Shown: positions 44,966 through 53,819 of the stretch, one piece after another | Position numbering within the stretch: position 1 is the first letter of the stretch | Layout of the letters: each line of letters opens with the position of its first letter | NCBI GenBank assembly: GCA_023435305.1 | Contig: JAEYRV010000042.1 | Coordinates: forward strand, 1-64,000 | Length of the DNA stretch: 64,000 bases | Reading direction: 5' to 3' | Origin: Bacillota bacterium | Lineage (GTDB): Bacteria; Bacillota; Clostridia; Acetivibrionales; DTU013 | Notes under the pieces: generated by a model | The model's database searches: none | Told to the model about the DNA's origin: nothing | The model's input: the letters and a program-made list of their open reading frames with translations, nothing else | Translations under genes and position numbers: made by a program

Positions 44966-46636
44966 TCAGAATAATCCTGTTATGACACCGGCCTCATCTA
45001 TATCTATTTTCTCTGCAGCCGGTACCTTCGGCAATCCCGGCATGGTCATGATCTCGCCTGTAAGGGCTATTATGAAGCCGGCTCCTGCGGATACCTTTAT
45101 TTCACGTACATTTATTTCAAAGTTCTCGGGCCTGCCGAGCATATTGGGGTTATCCGAAAGAGAATACTGGGTCTTGGCCATGCAGATCGGCAATTTATCC
45201 AATCCCATTTCTTCAAGCTTCTTTATCATTTTGTCCGACGATGGAGTATATGCCACTGCCTTTGCTCCGTATATCTCTCTGGCTATCGTCTCTATCTTTT
45301 CCTTTATCGGCTCATTTACATCATACAGCAGCTTGAATTGGGAAGGAGAGTTTTTTATCAGGCTGACCAGCTTTTCGGCAAGCTCTCTGCCTCCTTCGGC
45401 TCCCTTTGCAAACACCTGTGAGAATGCGACTTCGGTGTTGCAGCTGCGGCATCTGTCCCTGACATATTCCACTTCATCAGCGGTATCCGTATCAAAATGA
45501 TTTATTGCAACAATTACCGGGACTCCGTACTTGTTCAGATTCTCTATATGCTTTTCAAGATTTGAAAAGCCCTTCTTAAGTGCGGAGAGATCCTCCTGCT
45601 TGAGATTTTCCTTTCGGACGCCGCCATTGTACTTAAGAGCCCTTATAGTGGCTACCAGTACGACTGCGTCAGGCTTGAGGCCGGCGTATCTGCACTTTAT
45701 ATCAAAAAACTTTTCCGCACCCAGATCAGCTCCGAAGCCTGCTTCGGTGATCACATAATCCGATAGCTTGAGGGCCAGCTTGGTGGCGTTCACACTGTTG
45801 CAGCCATGGGCTATATTGGCGAAGGGTCCGCCGTGCATTAATGCGGGTGTGTTTTCAAGGGTCTGTACCAAATTTGGCTTGATTGCATCCTTAAGAAGCA
45901 GAGTCATTGCACCTTCTACCTTCAGCTGAGCTGCTGTGACCGGTGCACCTGAGTAGCTGTAACCGATGATTATACGGCCCAGCCTCTGTTTAAGATCTGT
46001 GATATCGCCGGCTAGACAGAGAATGGCCATTACCTCCGATGCCACGGTTATTACAAAACCGTCCTCCCTTGGAGTTCCGTTGGCCTTTCCGCCGAGGCCG
46101 ACCACGATGTTCCTCAGGGCTCTGTCGTTCATATCCATGGCTCTTTTCCAGGCTATCTGCCGGGGGTCTATGCCAAGCTCATTGCCCTGCTGAATGTGAT
46201 TGTCTATTGCAGCCGACAGAAGGTTGTTTGCAGCGGTGATAGCATGCATATCGCCTGTGAAATGCAGGTTTATATCCTCCATGGGCACGACCTGTGAATA
46301 GCCGCCGCCTGCAGCTCCTCCCTTCACACCCATTACGGGTCCCAGGGATGGTTCTCTCAGTGCGATTATTGCTTTTTCTCCAATAGCCGCCATGGCTTGT
46401 CCAAGGCCGACTGTTGTGGTAGTCTTGCCCTCGCCCGCTGGAGTCGGATTTATTGCAGTGACCAGTATGAGCTTGCCGTCCTTTTTGTCCTTGAGCCTTT
46501 CCCAGAGGGCAGGTGACAGCTTTGCCTTGTATTTGCCATACAGCTCCAATTCCTCAGCGTCTATTCCCAACCCGTCAGCTATTTTCGTGATCGGCTTCAT
46601 TGCGCATTGCTGTGCTATTTCTATGTCTGTCAGCAT
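44966..46636 (-). CDS. fhs: formate-tetrahydrofolate ligase
   Basis: This enzyme makes 10-formyl-THF from formate, THF and ATP, used in one-carbon metabolism and in the methyl branch of acetogens. It has the P-loop PTPAGEGKTTTTVGLG and the signatures REPSLGPVMGVKGGAAGGGY and AGFGADLGAEKF. The start is set at 46636 (MLTDIEIAQQCAMKPI) with AAAGG upstream, giving 556 residues, the usual family length; the frame is open 16 codons earlier. Other Wood-Ljungdahl genes are not in this window. Confidence 0.96.
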   Translation of the reverse strand: MLTDIEIAQQCAMKPITKIADGLGIDAEELELYGKYKAKLSPALWERLKDKKDGKLILVTAINPTPAGEGKTTTTVGLGQAMAAIGEKAIIALREPSLGPVMGVKGGAAGGGYSQVVPMEDINLHFTGDMHAITAANNLLSAAIDNHIQQGNELGIDPRQIAWKRAMDMNDRALRNIVVGLGGKANGTPREDGFVITVASEVMAILCLAGDITDLKQRLGRIIIGYSYSGAPVTAAQLKVEGAMTLLLKDAIKPNLVQTLENTPALMHGGPFANIAHGCNSVNATKLALKLSDYVITEAGFGADLGAEKFFDIKCRYAGLKPDAVVLVATIRALKYNGGVRKENLKQEDLSALKKGFSNLEKHIENLNKYGVPVIVAINHFDTDTADEVEYVRDRCRSCNTEVAFSQVFAKGAEGGRELAEKLVSLIKNSPSQFKLLYDVNEPIKEKIETIAREIYGAKAVAYTPSSDKMIKKLEEMGLDKLPICMAKTQYSLSDNPNMLGRPENFEINVREIKVSAGAGFIIALTGEIMTMPGLPKVPAAEKIDIDEAGVITGLF

Positions 46637-46741
46637 TTGAATCAACCTTTCGTATAAAATTTGTCCGATAAAGCGCTGTATCATCTTGAAATCAATTGTT
46701 TAAAAAAAAAACTGAGGAGGCCCATCTTTTGCCTCGTTAAT

Positions 46742-46770
46742 ATTATACCTTCCTGTTTATTACAAGACAA
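46742..46770 (-). promoter_or_regulatory. fhs promoter candidate
   Basis: On the minus strand: TTGTCT (46765-46770), 17-bp spacer, perfect TATAAT (46742-46747). The leader between here and fhs holds a weak 5-bp hairpin and a ten-T run; no known riboswitch was recognised. Confidence 0.55.
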
Positions 46771-46836
46771 TAGAAAACATGAACCTGCTGTGATCAGGAA
46801 TTGGTGAGGTCACCCGCTCTGGAATAGAATACTTTA

Positions 46837-46864
46837 ACATGTTGACTGAGGTTTACATATAATA
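46837..46864 (+). promoter_or_regulatory. possible sigma-K promoter of yabG
   Basis: AC (46837-46838), 17 bp, then CATATAATA (46856-46864), which fits the sigma-K pattern AC-N16-CATAnnnTA with one extra spacer base. yabG is sigma-K dependent in Bacillus. This is a consensus match only. Confidence 0.35.
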
Positions 46865-46918
46865 TAACAGGAGCTGCTGTTGATTCAGCCGCAGTTTTAA
46901 AGCGATGGTGGTGTATTG

Positions 46919-47818
46919 ATGAGTGATCTTAAGGTGGGAGATATTGTAGCCAGGAAATCCTATGGCTATGATATTTTCTTTAAGGTGGTTAATATTACGG
47001 AGGCCGGCGGTGAAAGAATAATCACACTTAAGGGGATAAGCTACAGGATAGAGGCGGACGCCCCCGAGTCGGACCTTGAGCTGCAACCGGAGAACAGGGT
47101 GAGAGAATACAGGGACAAATGCTGCAGGAAGGCGGAGCAGCATGACCCAAACAAAGGCATGGTGCCCGGGTATGCTTACTATCCGGCCCCTCACTACAGA
47201 GGATTAAGAAAAAAAATATATTTTAGAGATACCTCAAATGACGAAACTGAAAGAATGAAAAGACCTGGTAAGGTACTCCATTTAGATGGTGACAAGGATT
47301 ATCTGGAGAACTGTATCGCAGAATACAAAAAGCTCGGTATGGAGGTCGTCGGGGAATACGTACCTGAGAAAGAGCAGCCGCAAAGAGTGAGGGCGCTGCT
47401 TGCGGAACACAGGCCCGATATTTTGGTGCTGACCGGTCACGACGGCTTTATTAAGGGGCAGGACAACAATAACAATCTGGCCTCCTACAGGACGTCAAGA
47501 TACTTTATCGAAGCTGTAAAGGAAGCCAGAAAGTATAACAGTGATATGGACGGACTGGTGATCTTTGCCGGTGCATGTCAATCCCTTTACAGGGAAATAA
47601 TCAATGCCGGTGCCAACTTTGCCAGCGCTCCCTTCAGAGATCTGATACATGCCCTGGATCCTGTACGAGTCTGTCAGAAGGTGGCTTTTGCGAGCATAGA
47701 CAAGATTTTGGATGCAAAGGATGTAATAGAAAACACTATAACAGGAAAGACTGGTATCGGCGGGATACAAACAAGGGGAAAATACCGGGAGGGATTTCCG
47801 ATGGAGCCCGACCAATAA
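46919..47818 (+). CDS. yabG: sporulation-specific protease YabG
   Basis: YabG is a cysteine-type protease that processes spore coat and SipL/SpoIVA-type proteins late in sporulation. The 299-residue protein starts SDLKVGDIVARKSYG and includes RPDILVLTGHDGF and LVIFAGACQSLYREIINAGANFASAP, family blocks with a conserved His and Cys. ATG at 46919 is preferred over the TTG one codon earlier. It heads the yabG-veg-SipL-ispE neighbourhood. Confidence 0.93.
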   Translation: MSDLKVGDIVARKSYGYDIFFKVVNITEAGGERIITLKGISYRIEADAPESDLELQPENRVREYRDKCCRKAEQHDPNKGMVPGYAYYPAPHYRGLRKKIYFRDTSNDETERMKRPGKVLHLDGDKDYLENCIAEYKKLGMEVVGEYVPEKEQPQRVRALLAEHRPDILVLTGHDGFIKGQDNNNNLASYRTSRYFIEAVKEARKYNSDMDGLVIFAGACQSLYREIINAGANFASAPFRDLIHALDPVRVCQKVAFASIDKILDAKDVIENTITGKTGIGGIQTRGKYREGFPMEPDQ

Positions 47819-47848
47819 GTGGTACATCAGGCTTTTTTCAAAAAACAC

Positions 47849-47878
47849 TTGACATAATCAAATTTCCCTTGTTATAAT
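47849..47878 (+). promoter_or_regulatory. veg promoter P1
   Basis: Perfect TTGACA (47849-47854), 18-bp spacer, perfect TATAAT (47873-47878). Confidence 0.75.
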
Positions 47879-47890
47879 ATATAAATTTTT

Positions 47891-47919
47891 TTGACAAGCT
47901 ATACTAATTATGATATAAT
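47891..47919 (+). promoter_or_regulatory. veg promoter P2
   Basis: Perfect TTGACA (47891-47896), optimal 17-bp spacer, perfect TATAAT (47914-47919) with an extended TGA just upstream. It starts 12 bp after P1 ends and 28 bp before the gene, so the transcript leader would be very short (about 20 nt). Confidence 0.8.
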
Positions 47920-47946
47920 AATTAAAACAGAAGATGAGGTGATTCA

Positions 47947-48213
47947 ATGGCCGAGAAGAGTGACCTGTTCCAAATAAAGAAGAACATTGAGACCTGCATT
48001 GGCGAAAAAGTTCAGTTAAAAGCTAATAAAGGCAGGAAAAAGGCTTTTATTAAAGAGGGAGTAATCGAGAACTCATATCCCAGCATCTTCATCATCAAGT
48101 TTGAGAATGAATACGAGACAACGAGAAGAGTTTCCTACAGCTATACGGACGTACTTACGAAAGCGGTAGAGCTGGTTATTTGCAAAGATGACAAACGTAT
48201 TCTTGTAAGCTGA
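47947..48213 (+). CDS. veg: Veg protein
   Basis: An 88-residue Veg-family protein (DLFQIKKNIETCIGEKVQLK, RVSYSYTDVLTKAVEL). In Bacillus, Veg is very highly expressed and has been tied to biofilm formation and spore outgrowth. GATGAGGTG precedes the ATG. It keeps its conserved place after yabG. Confidence 0.92.
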   Translation: MAEKSDLFQIKKNIETCIGEKVQLKANKGRKKAFIKEGVIENSYPSIFIIKFENEYETTRRVSYSYTDVLTKAVELVICKDDKRILVS

Positions 48214-48247
48214 CAGGTGATAAGAACAGACTATAAACAGCCTAAAG

Positions 48248-48278
48248 ACGGCCCGATCAAATGATCGGGCCGTTTTCG
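48248..48278 (+). terminator. veg terminator
   Basis: A 12-bp perfect stem (ACGGCCCGATCA and its complement, 48248-48273) followed by TTTTCGCTT, 34 bp after the veg stop codon. Confidence 0.8.
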
Positions 48279-48310
48279 CTTGTAATGGCGGATGGAAGAT
48301 TGTTTTTCAA

Positions 48311-48342
48311 GTAATATTTGCCGGGTCTTGTCAATATACATT
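48311..48342 (+). promoter_or_regulatory. possible sigma-E promoter of the SipL-like gene
   Basis: GTAATATT (48311-48318) and TATACATT (48335-48342) resemble the sigma-E elements GTCATATT and CATACAAT. The 16-bp spacer is slightly long, so this is tentative. Confidence 0.3.
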
Positions 48343-48386
48343 TAGAGAGGATATATGCATGCTGTCATGCGGGGGGAGGATATCAA

Positions 48387-49952
48387 ATGTCTCTTGAATT
48401 GTTAAAAGAGGCCGTAAGGCTTAACAGACCCATAGGTGAGGATTCTACACAGACCATTGTTGAAAATGATATCATAGTGCCGGATATTAAACCGGACATT
48501 GCGCGCATATTGCTGCTGGACGGCGACACCTGGATCAGCGGCGCTGAGACTGCCGCCGGCAAGGTGCTGATCAATGGAATGGTCAGATATAAAATACTGT
48601 ATGTTTCCGATGATCCTGACCAGCCTGTGAAAAGCATAACGACCTCGACGGGATTCCAGTATCCCATGGATATACCCGATACAAGGCAGGGTATGCAGTG
48701 CAGGGTCAAATGTGATATCGAGCATATGGAGTATGAGATACTAAACAGCAGGAAGGTCAATGTAAAGGCTATTGTCAGCCTGTTCGCCAGGGTCTCTGAA
48801 CAGCTTGAACAATATATCACCAGGGACTTCGACGGATCGGACGGAATACAGATACTTAAAAATACGATCAATATCAACTCCTATATAGGCGAGAGCAAAG
48901 CAGAATGCCCTGTGAGGGAGATCGTCGACATACCTGCCGGCAAGCCCGCCATACTCGAGATTTTGAGAAATGATGTAAAAATATCCGGCAGGGAATACAA
49001 TGCAGGCGATGACAAAATCATCGTAAAGAGCGGACTCAATATCTCCACATTGTATATAGGCGATGATGAGAGCCGGAGCATACAGTTCATGGAGCATGAG
49101 ATCCCCTTTGCCCAGCTTCTGGATATGCCGGGTGCAGATGACAGCTGCTCCTGTGATGTGGATATAGCATTGGGTGAAGTATCCTTCGAGGCCGATGAGG
49201 ATGGAGATGGTGAGCTCAGGAAGCTCAAATGTGAAGCTGACATTGCTATCTGTGCCCAAGGCTTTGGAAGAAGGGATATAGAAGTTGTTGATGACGCATA
49301 TAATCCTAACACCAGGGTGAGTATAGAGAAGGAGCAGCTCGTGCTGGAGGAACTTGTAGCAGAGAATGAAAGCCAGCTGACACTGAAGGAAAATATTGAT
49401 CTGGATGAGGGAGATCCGGACATTTCCGAATTGTTTAATGTTATTGGCAAGCTTTCACTTACCTCCAGTGAGATAGTGGATGACAGAATTACCATAGAAG
49501 GCGTTGCGGTATGTGATGTGCTGTATCTGGCCGATAGCGGAGAAAAGCCGGTGTACTGTGTCGAAAGGGAGATACCATTCAGACAGATGCTGGATGCCAA
49601 GGGCATCAGACCCGGAATGGCCCTGGAGGTGGATATGGATATTGACCACTACAGCTACAGCATACTAAATTCGAGAGATGTTGAGGCACGGCTGATCATC
49701 GGCCTGAAGACCAGGGTCAGCAAGCAGCTTGCCGTGCCGGTGATAGCCAAAGCGACGGAGCAGCCTCTTGATGATAAAAGGGCGGCGTCCCAATCCAGTG
49801 TTACTATTTACTTCACCCAGCCTGATGATACTCTCTGGAAGATCGCAAAGAGATACTATACAACTGTCCATGAGCTAATCAACAGCAATGCCATAGATGA
49901 GAACGAAGCTCTGGTGCCGGGGAGCCAGATCATTATATTGAAGAGGGCTTGA
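48387..49952 (+). CDS. SipL-like SPOCS (DUF3794) and LysM spore morphogenesis protein
   Basis: A 521-residue protein with three DUF3794/SPOCS repeats (first IVENDIIVPDIKPDIARILLLDG; repeated SYILNSR/YEILNSR blocks near 115 and 430) and a C-terminal LysM domain (YFTQPDDTLWKIAKRYYTTVHE). This is the layout of SipL of Clostridioides difficile, which links SpoIVA to the forespore and is cut by YabG. The start is fixed by GGGGGGAGGA before the ATG. It lies between veg and ispE. Confidence 0.87.
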   Translation: MSLELLKEAVRLNRPIGEDSTQTIVENDIIVPDIKPDIARILLLDGDTWISGAETAAGKVLINGMVRYKILYVSDDPDQPVKSITTSTGFQYPMDIPDTRQGMQCRVKCDIEHMEYEILNSRKVNVKAIVSLFARVSEQLEQYITRDFDGSDGIQILKNTININSYIGESKAECPVREIVDIPAGKPAILEILRNDVKISGREYNAGDDKIIVKSGLNISTLYIGDDESRSIQFMEHEIPFAQLLDMPGADDSCSCDVDIALGEVSFEADEDGDGELRKLKCEADIAICAQGFGRRDIEVVDDAYNPNTRVSIEKEQLVLEELVAENESQLTLKENIDLDEGDPDISELFNVIGKLSLTSSEIVDDRITIEGVAVCDVLYLADSGEKPVYCVEREIPFRQMLDAKGIRPGMALEVDMDIDHYSYSILNSRDVEARLIIGLKTRVSKQLAVPVIAKATEQPLDDKRAASQSSVTIYFTQPDDTLWKIAKRYYTTVHELINSNAIDENEALVPGSQIIILKRA

Positions 49953-50011
49953 TCGACCGATGCAAAAGTAAATATGGATCATGTACTTATTTTGCAAGTA
50001 AAATTTTTCTC

Positions 50012-50046
50012 AAGTGTCCGGAAATATGATTTCGGGCACTTTTTAT
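50012..50046 (+). terminator. terminator of the SipL-like gene
   Basis: AAGTGTCCG pairs with CGGGCACTT (50012-50020 with 50033-50041, one G-U), followed by TTTTTATTG. Confidence 0.75.
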
Positions 50047-50106
50047 TGTAAATGGAATGTTCTTTGTATATAATATACCTTAAAATGTATGACATCGAGG
50101 CTGAGG

Positions 50107-50967
50107 ATGAATTACCTGGAAATACCGGCCCATGCTAAAATTAATATATCGCTTGATGTCCTGCGTAAAAGGGAGGACGGCTACCATGAGCTCAGAATGA
50201 TAATGCAGACACTGGAGCTTCATGATATCGTATGCCTGGAAGCGGCCGGGGATGGTATCGGCCTGGAATGCGGCAGCAAATGGGTGCCGGAGGATTTTAC
50301 AAACACGGCCTGGAAAGCCGCGGATCTGATGAAGAGCCGCTTTGGGATCAAGGATGGGCTGAGGATAAGGATAGTAAAGAGGATACCGGTGGCCGCCGGC
50401 CTTGCAGGAGGCAGTTCGGATGCTGCCGCTGTACTCCGCGGCATGAATGAGATGTTCGAACTGGGCCTTGGACACGATGAGCTGAGAAAGCTGGGGAGAG
50501 AGATAGGGGCGGATGTGCCGTACTGCATCGAAGGAGGGACAAGGCTGGCCGAAGGGATCGGTGAGATCCTGACAGAGCTGCCGTCCTTTGACGGAGTTGA
50601 TGTTGTGCTTGTAAAGCCCGATATAGGCGTATCGACGCAGTGGGTATACAAGAATCTCAGGCTGAACGGAATAACGGAGAAGGACAGACCTGACACAGAG
50701 CTGCTTATTGAGGCCCTTAAGCAAAGAGATATCAAGGCAGTTGCCGGCAATATGAAGAATATACTTGAGCTTGTTACCATCGGCAGGTATGATATTGTCA
50801 GGAAGGCTAAGAGGCTGATGGCAGGATCCGGCGCCGCGGGAAGCATGATGAGCGGGAGCGGTCCTACGGTGTTCGGGCTGTTTATGGACACCGGTGCTGC
50901 AGAAGCTGCGTACAGGACTCTTTCATCCATTGCCGGCTGGCAGTGTATTAAGACAAGAACAAATTAA
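50107..50967 (+). CDS. ispE: 4-diphosphocytidyl-2-C-methyl-D-erythritol kinase
   Basis: IspE is the ATP-dependent kinase of the MEP isoprenoid pathway. The 286-residue GHMP kinase has AHAKINISLDVLRKREDGYHEL, the ATP loop PVAAGLAGGSSDAAAVL and the C-terminal SGSGPTVFGLF. The ATG at 50107 fits the family start; the frame is open six codons earlier. Its place after the yabG-veg group is conserved in Firmicutes. Confidence 0.96.
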   Translation: MNYLEIPAHAKINISLDVLRKREDGYHELRMIMQTLELHDIVCLEAAGDGIGLECGSKWVPEDFTNTAWKAADLMKSRFGIKDGLRIRIVKRIPVAAGLAGGSSDAAAVLRGMNEMFELGLGHDELRKLGREIGADVPYCIEGGTRLAEGIGEILTELPSFDGVDVVLVKPDIGVSTQWVYKNLRLNGITEKDRPDTELLIEALKQRDIKAVAGNMKNILELVTIGRYDIVRKAKRLMAGSGAAGSMMSGSGPTVFGLFMDTGAAEAAYRTLSSIAGWQCIKTRTN

Positions 50968-51012
50968 ACTTAGATAAACAATGAGTTCATTATAAAGGAG
51001 ATGTACAGAAAA

Positions 51013-51699
51013 ATGGCGGGGAAGCTTACTAAAGTAAATCTGAATGATTATAAGCCGCTGAGAGACGTTATTTTTGACACGTTGAGAGAAGCCATAATAA
51101 TCGGCGAACTGAAGCCGGGCGAGAGACTGATGGAGGTCCAGCTCGCGCAGAAGATGGGTGTGAGCAGGACGCCTGTTCGTGAGGCGATCAGAAAGCTCGA
51201 GCTTGAGGGCCTTGTAGAGATGCTGCCCAGAAAGGGAGCTCATATTGCCGACCTTTCCGTAAAGGACATAATGGATGTGCTTGAGGTCCGTGCAACGCTC
51301 GATGGCCTGGCATCTTCACTGTCTGCATCGCGTATAACCGACGATGAGATAAAGGAGCTCAAGCATGTGCACAGTCAGTTCGTCAACTATGTTGAGAAGG
51401 AGAATCTTCAGGGTTCTATCAAGAAGGACGTGGAGTTTCATGATATAATATATCGTTCGTCAAGGAACGATAAGCTCATACAGATATCAAACAACCTCAG
51501 GGAACAGATCCAAAGGTTCAGAGTCATTTATATCAAGGATTACAGCAGTACAAGGGAGCTCATAAAGGAGCATATCGAGATCATTGACGCAATAACATCA
51601 AGGGACCCCGCTGCTGCAATGAGGCTGGCACAATCACATATAAAGAAGCAGGAGGAAGCCATCACCAGGTCGGTAAAGAAGAACCGGATACTGGAATAG
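51013..51699 (+). CDS. GntR family transcriptional regulator (FadR/FCD type)
   Basis: This regulator has an N-terminal winged helix (AIIIGELKPGERLMEVQLAQ, GVSRTPVREAIRKLELEGLV) and an all-helical FCD ligand domain with EFHDIIYRSSRNDKL. FCD regulators usually bind small carboxylates. Two starts are possible: ATG 51001 abuts AAAGGAG, ATG 51013 is 12 bases from it and gives MAGKLTKVNLN (228 residues). In many Clostridia a similar gene follows ispE. Its targets are unknown. Confidence 0.9.
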   Translation: MAGKLTKVNLNDYKPLRDVIFDTLREAIIIGELKPGERLMEVQLAQKMGVSRTPVREAIRKLELEGLVEMLPRKGAHIADLSVKDIMDVLEVRATLDGLASSLSASRITDDEIKELKHVHSQFVNYVEKENLQGSIKKDVEFHDIIYRSSRNDKLIQISNNLREQIQRFRVIYIKDYSSTRELIKEHIEIIDAITSRDPAAAMRLAQSHIKKQEEAITRSVKKNRILE

Positions 51700-51727
51700 T
51701 GACTCTCCATATGCCCGGTACAGGGAA

Positions 51728-51747
51728 GGGCCGGAATGCTCCGGCCC
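51728..51747. terminator. convergent hairpin
   Basis: A perfect GGGCCGGA/TCCGGCCC stem with a four-base loop between convergent genes. It lacks a T run. Confidence 0.45.
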
Positions 51748-51762
51748 TGCTGACGGGAGCCT

Positions 51763-51969
51763 TCACTGCATGACCTCATAACCCAGTTCAGCTATTTTCT
51801 TACTGATATCACCGGGCTTGCGCAGGTCAGGATCGAAGGACACTATTACCGATTGTGCTTTCAGATCCACATCGACATCTTTGATTCCCTCCATACCGCT
51901 CAGTTCACTCTTTATGCGGCCGGAGCAAATGCTGCATGTGATCGAAGGGACTGTAAAGGTTGCTTCCAT
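51763..51969 (-). CDS. heavy-metal-associated domain protein (CopZ-like)
   Basis: A 68-residue ferredoxin-like HMA domain with metal-binding CSIC in SITCSICSGRIKSEL and DVDLKAQSVIVSFDP. CopZ proteins pass Cu(I) to CopA, but no copper ATPase or regulator is next to it, and the canonical MxCxxC Met is replaced by Ile. Confidence 0.85.
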   Translation of the reverse strand: MEATFTVPSITCSICSGRIKSELSGMEGIKDVDVDLKAQSVIVSFDPDLRKPGDISKKIAELGYEVMQ

Positions 51970-52174
51970 ATGATCCTCCAGAGAAATTATTTTATCTTTA
52001 TTGTTTGCATTATATTGATAAAAAAGAATGAAAAATAAAATTTTTATTTTTTAACCCCGGTGTTTTAAAACATTTGAAGGTATTCAACGTATAATTGTTT
52101 GCATTGTATTTTTTACGGGCGATAATACTTACAGGGGAACAGGCCCGGCAATCAGCATAACAGGAGGGATTACA

Positions 52175-53809
52175 GTGTCATCCGGAGATTTTTGGTACGA
52201 CAGTTTTTTAAGCAAATACAAATCAGGTATTTCCCATGAGTTTCTGTTTTATTTCAATGTCCGCGATCTGGTGGACAACTACAGGTATCTGGACAGATAC
52301 TTCTATGAGGAATTCATCAAGAAGAGGGGCTTTGGAATCGTTGCTTTTTACGATATATCAAGAGGGCTGACCTTCCTTGATGCAGGCATGGAAAAAGAGT
52401 TCAACATCATAACCTCCAATGAAGCTGCAAATCTGATGAATGCAATGCCTTCAAAGCTGTTCCCGCATATCGACAAGGCGTTGAAGAATACCAAGATGGT
52501 GCTCTTTATCGATCATGTTGAAAAGATCATCCCGGCGGGTGATATTGCCAGTATGTCCCTTGAGGAAAGGGTATCTCTGATTTGGATCTGCGAGTGGTCA
52601 GTCAGCGCCAAGGTATCTTCTGTTGGCAGCTGCATCCTGATGCTTTCCGACAATCTTGCAGATGTGAGCCGGGAGCTGCTCAAGTCCTCCTACAGGATCG
52701 AGCCGATATTTGTCGGACTGCCCAATGAAGAGCAGCGCAGGGACTATATAGAATACCTGCTCAAGGACAATGGCGTAAAGACTGAGATAACCGCGGATGA
52801 ATTTGCAAAGCTGTCCTCCGGCCTGAGTAAAAAATCGATAAAGGATATCAAGCTGAAATCAGAGGCCGAAGATATACCCATAAGCTTCGAGTTCATTAAA
52901 GAGAAGAAGCATTCCGTACTGCAGAAGGAGTATGGGGATGTGCTGGAGTTCATATATCCCGAACTGGACTTTGAAAACATAGGCGGTATGGAAAAGGCGA
53001 AGGATTATCTGCTCAAGAACATCGTTAAGCCTATAATGAAGGGCGACCTCAGAAGGGTGCCTATGGGGATACTGCTTTGCGGGCCTTCGGGCACGGGCAA
53101 GACACTTCTGGTCAACGCACTTGCAAAGGCCAGCGGATTCAATTGCGTGAAGATCGATATGTCAAGGATCCTTGGTCAGTATGTAGGCGAAAGCGAGAAG
53201 AACTTCAAGAAGTGCCTGCTGGGCGCGCAATCACAGCACCCGGTCATAGTTTTCGTGGACGAACTGGATACTGCTTTCCGCAGAGGTGACAGCGGTGACA
53301 GCGGTGTGAGCAGGAATATATTCAGTGAATTTTTACAGTTCACCGGTAATACAAATAATAGGGGCAAGGTTATTTTCATTGCGGCGACCAACAGGCCGGA
53401 TCTTATAGATCCCGCATTGAAGAGGGCCGGAAGGTTCGATAAAAAAATACCGATACTGCTGCCTGATGCCAGGGAACGGGCGGACATTTTCAGGATCATT
53501 GTAAAGAAATACGGATTTGATACGGATATAGAGGACTTCATGCCTTTCGCAGAGGAAACGGAGAACTATACCGGAGCAGAGATCGAGACCGTTGTCAGGA
53601 AGGCCTATGAGCTGGCAAACGAGGATGAGACCGAGGGCAATATCCTTACGGCGCAGATAATGTCGGAGGCCATAATGAGATGCCGTCCAAGTACTCAGCA
53701 GGTCCAGTTCATGACAATGCTGGCCATCGATGAATGCGATGACAAGGATTTATTGCCTGAGAAATATAAAGGGCTCCTGGACACAAAAAACCTGTCCGAG
53801 GACAGGTAA
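52175..53809 (+). CDS. AAA+ ATPase with degenerate N-terminal AAA module (PspA-associated)
   Basis: A 544-residue protein. The C-terminal half (about 265-510) is a classic AAA module like Cdc48/Vps4/FtsH: Walker A GPSGTGKT (303-310), pore-loop-like GQYVGES (334-340), Walker B VIVFVDELD (357-365), and NRPDLIDPALKRAGRFD (406-422) with arginine fingers. The N-terminal half has a Walker-B-like MVLFIDHVE (108-116) but no Walker A, suggesting an inactive AAA copy. AGGAGG precedes the GTG start. It is followed by a structured spacer and a PspA gene, so it may remodel PspA polymers as Vps4 does for ESCRT-III; that is inference. Confidence 0.87.
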   Translation: MSSGDFWYDSFLSKYKSGISHEFLFYFNVRDLVDNYRYLDRYFYEEFIKKRGFGIVAFYDISRGLTFLDAGMEKEFNIITSNEAANLMNAMPSKLFPHIDKALKNTKMVLFIDHVEKIIPAGDIASMSLEERVSLIWICEWSVSAKVSSVGSCILMLSDNLADVSRELLKSSYRIEPIFVGLPNEEQRRDYIEYLLKDNGVKTEITADEFAKLSSGLSKKSIKDIKLKSEAEDIPISFEFIKEKKHSVLQKEYGDVLEFIYPELDFENIGGMEKAKDYLLKNIVKPIMKGDLRRVPMGILLCGPSGTGKTLLVNALAKASGFNCVKIDMSRILGQYVGESEKNFKKCLLGAQSQHPVIVFVDELDTAFRRGDSGDSGVSRNIFSEFLQFTGNTNNRGKVIFIAATNRPDLIDPALKRAGRFDKKIPILLPDARERADIFRIIVKKYGFDTDIEDFMPFAEETENYTGAEIETVVRKAYELANEDETEGNILTAQIMSEAIMRCRPSTQQVQFMTMLAIDECDDKDLLPEKYKGLLDTKNLSEDR

Positions 53810-53819
53810 CATAGTGGGG

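Noticed and set aside
46637..46918. ZTP or THF riboswitch in front of fhs
   Set aside because: The leader was checked for the conserved G/C blocks of both classes and they are not present; the hairpin near 46717-46735 has only five pairs and overlaps the predicted transcript start.
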